From ZC4RG30 sp963812195 (GTDB lineage: Bacteria; Pseudomonadota; Gammaproteobacteria; Steroidobacterales; Steroidobacteraceae), in NCBI GenBank assembly GCA_963812195.1, contig CAWEUI010000001.1:1-64000 (forward strand): a stretch of 64,000 bases of DNA, written 5' to 3'. The notes under the pieces were generated by a model. It was given only the letters and a program-made list of their open reading frames with translations. It ran no database searches and was not told the origin of the DNA. Below, in pieces: positions 63,374-64,000 of the stretch (positions are counted from its first letter, which is position 1; each line of letters begins with the position of its first letter). The position numbers and the translations under genes were made by a program.

Positions 63374-64000
63374 TTACGGATAGATGCCGCGCAATGCGCG
63401 CGCCTCGAGCACACGCCGGCAGGCAATGATGAACGCCGCCGTGCGCAATGTGACCTTCTGTTCCCGATGCACCCGCCAGATGGCCTCGAACGCGGGCATC
63501 AGGATGTGCTCCATGCGGTGCTCGATTTCATGCTCGGTCCAGAAGTATGAATTGAAGTCCTGCACCCACTCGAAATAGGACACGATCACGCCGCCGGCGT
63601 TGGCGATGACATCCGGTACCACGATGATGCCGCGCTCCTGCAGGATCTCGTCCGCCTCGGTCGTCGTGGGTCCGTTGGCACCTTCCACCACGATTCGCGT
63701 CGGCAAGACCTGCGCCCGGCTCGCGGTGATCTGCCCTTCCATCGCCGCCGGGATCAGCAGGTCCGTTTCCACCTTCCAGAAATCCTCGGCGGAAATCTGC
63801 TCGCTGCCGGGCATGGTGGCCACGCCACCCGGCCGGCGTGCCGCCGCCAGCACCTGCGCCACGTTCAGCCCGTCGCCCTTGAACACCGTACCGAACTGGT
63901 CCTGCATGGCCACCACGCGTGCGCCGGCGCTGTGCAGCAACGTTGCGGCCACGGAACCCACGTTGCCCAGACCCTGTATCGCCACCCTCGCGCCCTCGAG
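63374..64000 (-). CDS. Glu/Leu/Phe/Val dehydrogenase, C-terminal part (runs off right edge)
   Basis: The visible 209 codons cover the NAD(P)-binding domain of a glutamate-dehydrogenase-like enzyme. The dinucleotide motif is VAIQGLGNVGSVAATLL, followed by TDLLIPAAMEGQIT, VEGANGPTTTEADEIL and VPDVIANAGGVIVSYFEWVQ. The frame is open to the window edge (LEGARVAIQG), so the start lies beyond 64000. It converges on the P450 gene with a 3-base gap and is probably unrelated to the catabolic block. Confidence 0.93.
   Translation of the reverse strand, partial: LEGARVAIQGLGNVGSVAATLLHSAGARVVAMQDQFGTVFKGDGLNVAQVLAAARRPGGVATMPGSEQISAEDFWKVETDLLIPAAMEGQITASRAQVLPTRIVVEGANGPTTTEADEILQERGIIVVPDVIANAGGVIVSYFEWVQDFNSYFWTEHEIEHRMEHILMPAFEAIWRVHREQKVTLRTAAFIIACRRVLEARALRGIYP

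Overview
The window looks like chromosome of a high-GC gammaproteobacterium, probably near the Xanthomonadales / Steroidobacterales / Nevskiales. Reasons: a fused aspartokinase-homoserine dehydrogenase ThrA in a thrABC operon, a NudJ-MnmA pair near purB, AcnA-type aconitase, MsrPQ, a TonB-dependent receptor, strong G/C third positions throughout, and dense packing with many 4-bp ATGA overlaps. No tRNA, rRNA, IS element, integrase or CRISPR array is visible, and no gene-free stretch exceeds 300 bases.

Layout. (1) 1-23.9 kb is mainly housekeeping: a two-component system with a PepSY protein and a glycine-zipper protein, mazG, nudL, fumC, purB, nudJ, mnmA, acnA, a HAD phosphatase, msrPQ, kynA, a YgjP-type peptidase, a threonine-aldolase-like enzyme, tatD, and thrABC translationally coupled to a NERD-type membrane protein. 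(2) 23.9-47.4 kb is a long minus-strand catabolic block. It holds a DUF3604 protein, a cytochrome c, a haem-motif beta-propeller protein, an OFA-type transporter, an intradiol dioxygenase, an aldehyde dehydrogenase, both subunits of a hydroquinone 1,2-dioxygenase, two methyltransferases, an uncharacterised membrane/periplasm set, an MFS transporter, two MetE-C-like zinc proteins around a VOC protein and a TonB receptor, a CoA-transferase and a citryl-CoA-lyase-like protein. (3) 47.5-54.2 kb encodes a cytosolic hydrolase, then (minus) a cytochrome c with a 4-cresol-dehydrogenase-like flavoprotein, a secreted hydrolase, an SMP-30-like propeller and a CrtI-like oxidoreductase. (4) 54.3-63.4 kb is a plus-strand block: two metallo-beta-lactamase-fold proteins, a 3-hydroxyisobutyrate-dehydrogenase-like enzyme, a CMD protein, an NTF2-like protein, two SDRs, an MFS transporter, a GMC oxidoreductase and a P450. 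The window ends in a glutamate-dehydrogenase-like gene.

Working model (inference). Sections 2-4 form an aromatic catabolic region. A substrate enters through the TonB receptor and MFS carriers. It is oxidised in the periplasm (flavocytochrome) and cytosol (P450, GMC enzyme, SDRs), and a para-diphenolic intermediate is opened by the hydroquinone dioxygenase, whose iron ligands are all present. Ring products are handled by the semialdehyde dehydrogenase, intradiol dioxygenase, CMD protein, CoA-transferase and lyase-like protein. Maleylacetate reductase and any transcription regulator for the block are missing from the window.

Data quality. Five genes are interrupted by single-base indels (mazG, acnA, aldehyde dehydrogenase, dioxygenase large subunit, second MetE-like gene). 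About a dozen fall in the aldehyde dehydrogenase alone. Because the coding sense continues perfectly in the shifted frames, most are probably sequence errors rather than decay.
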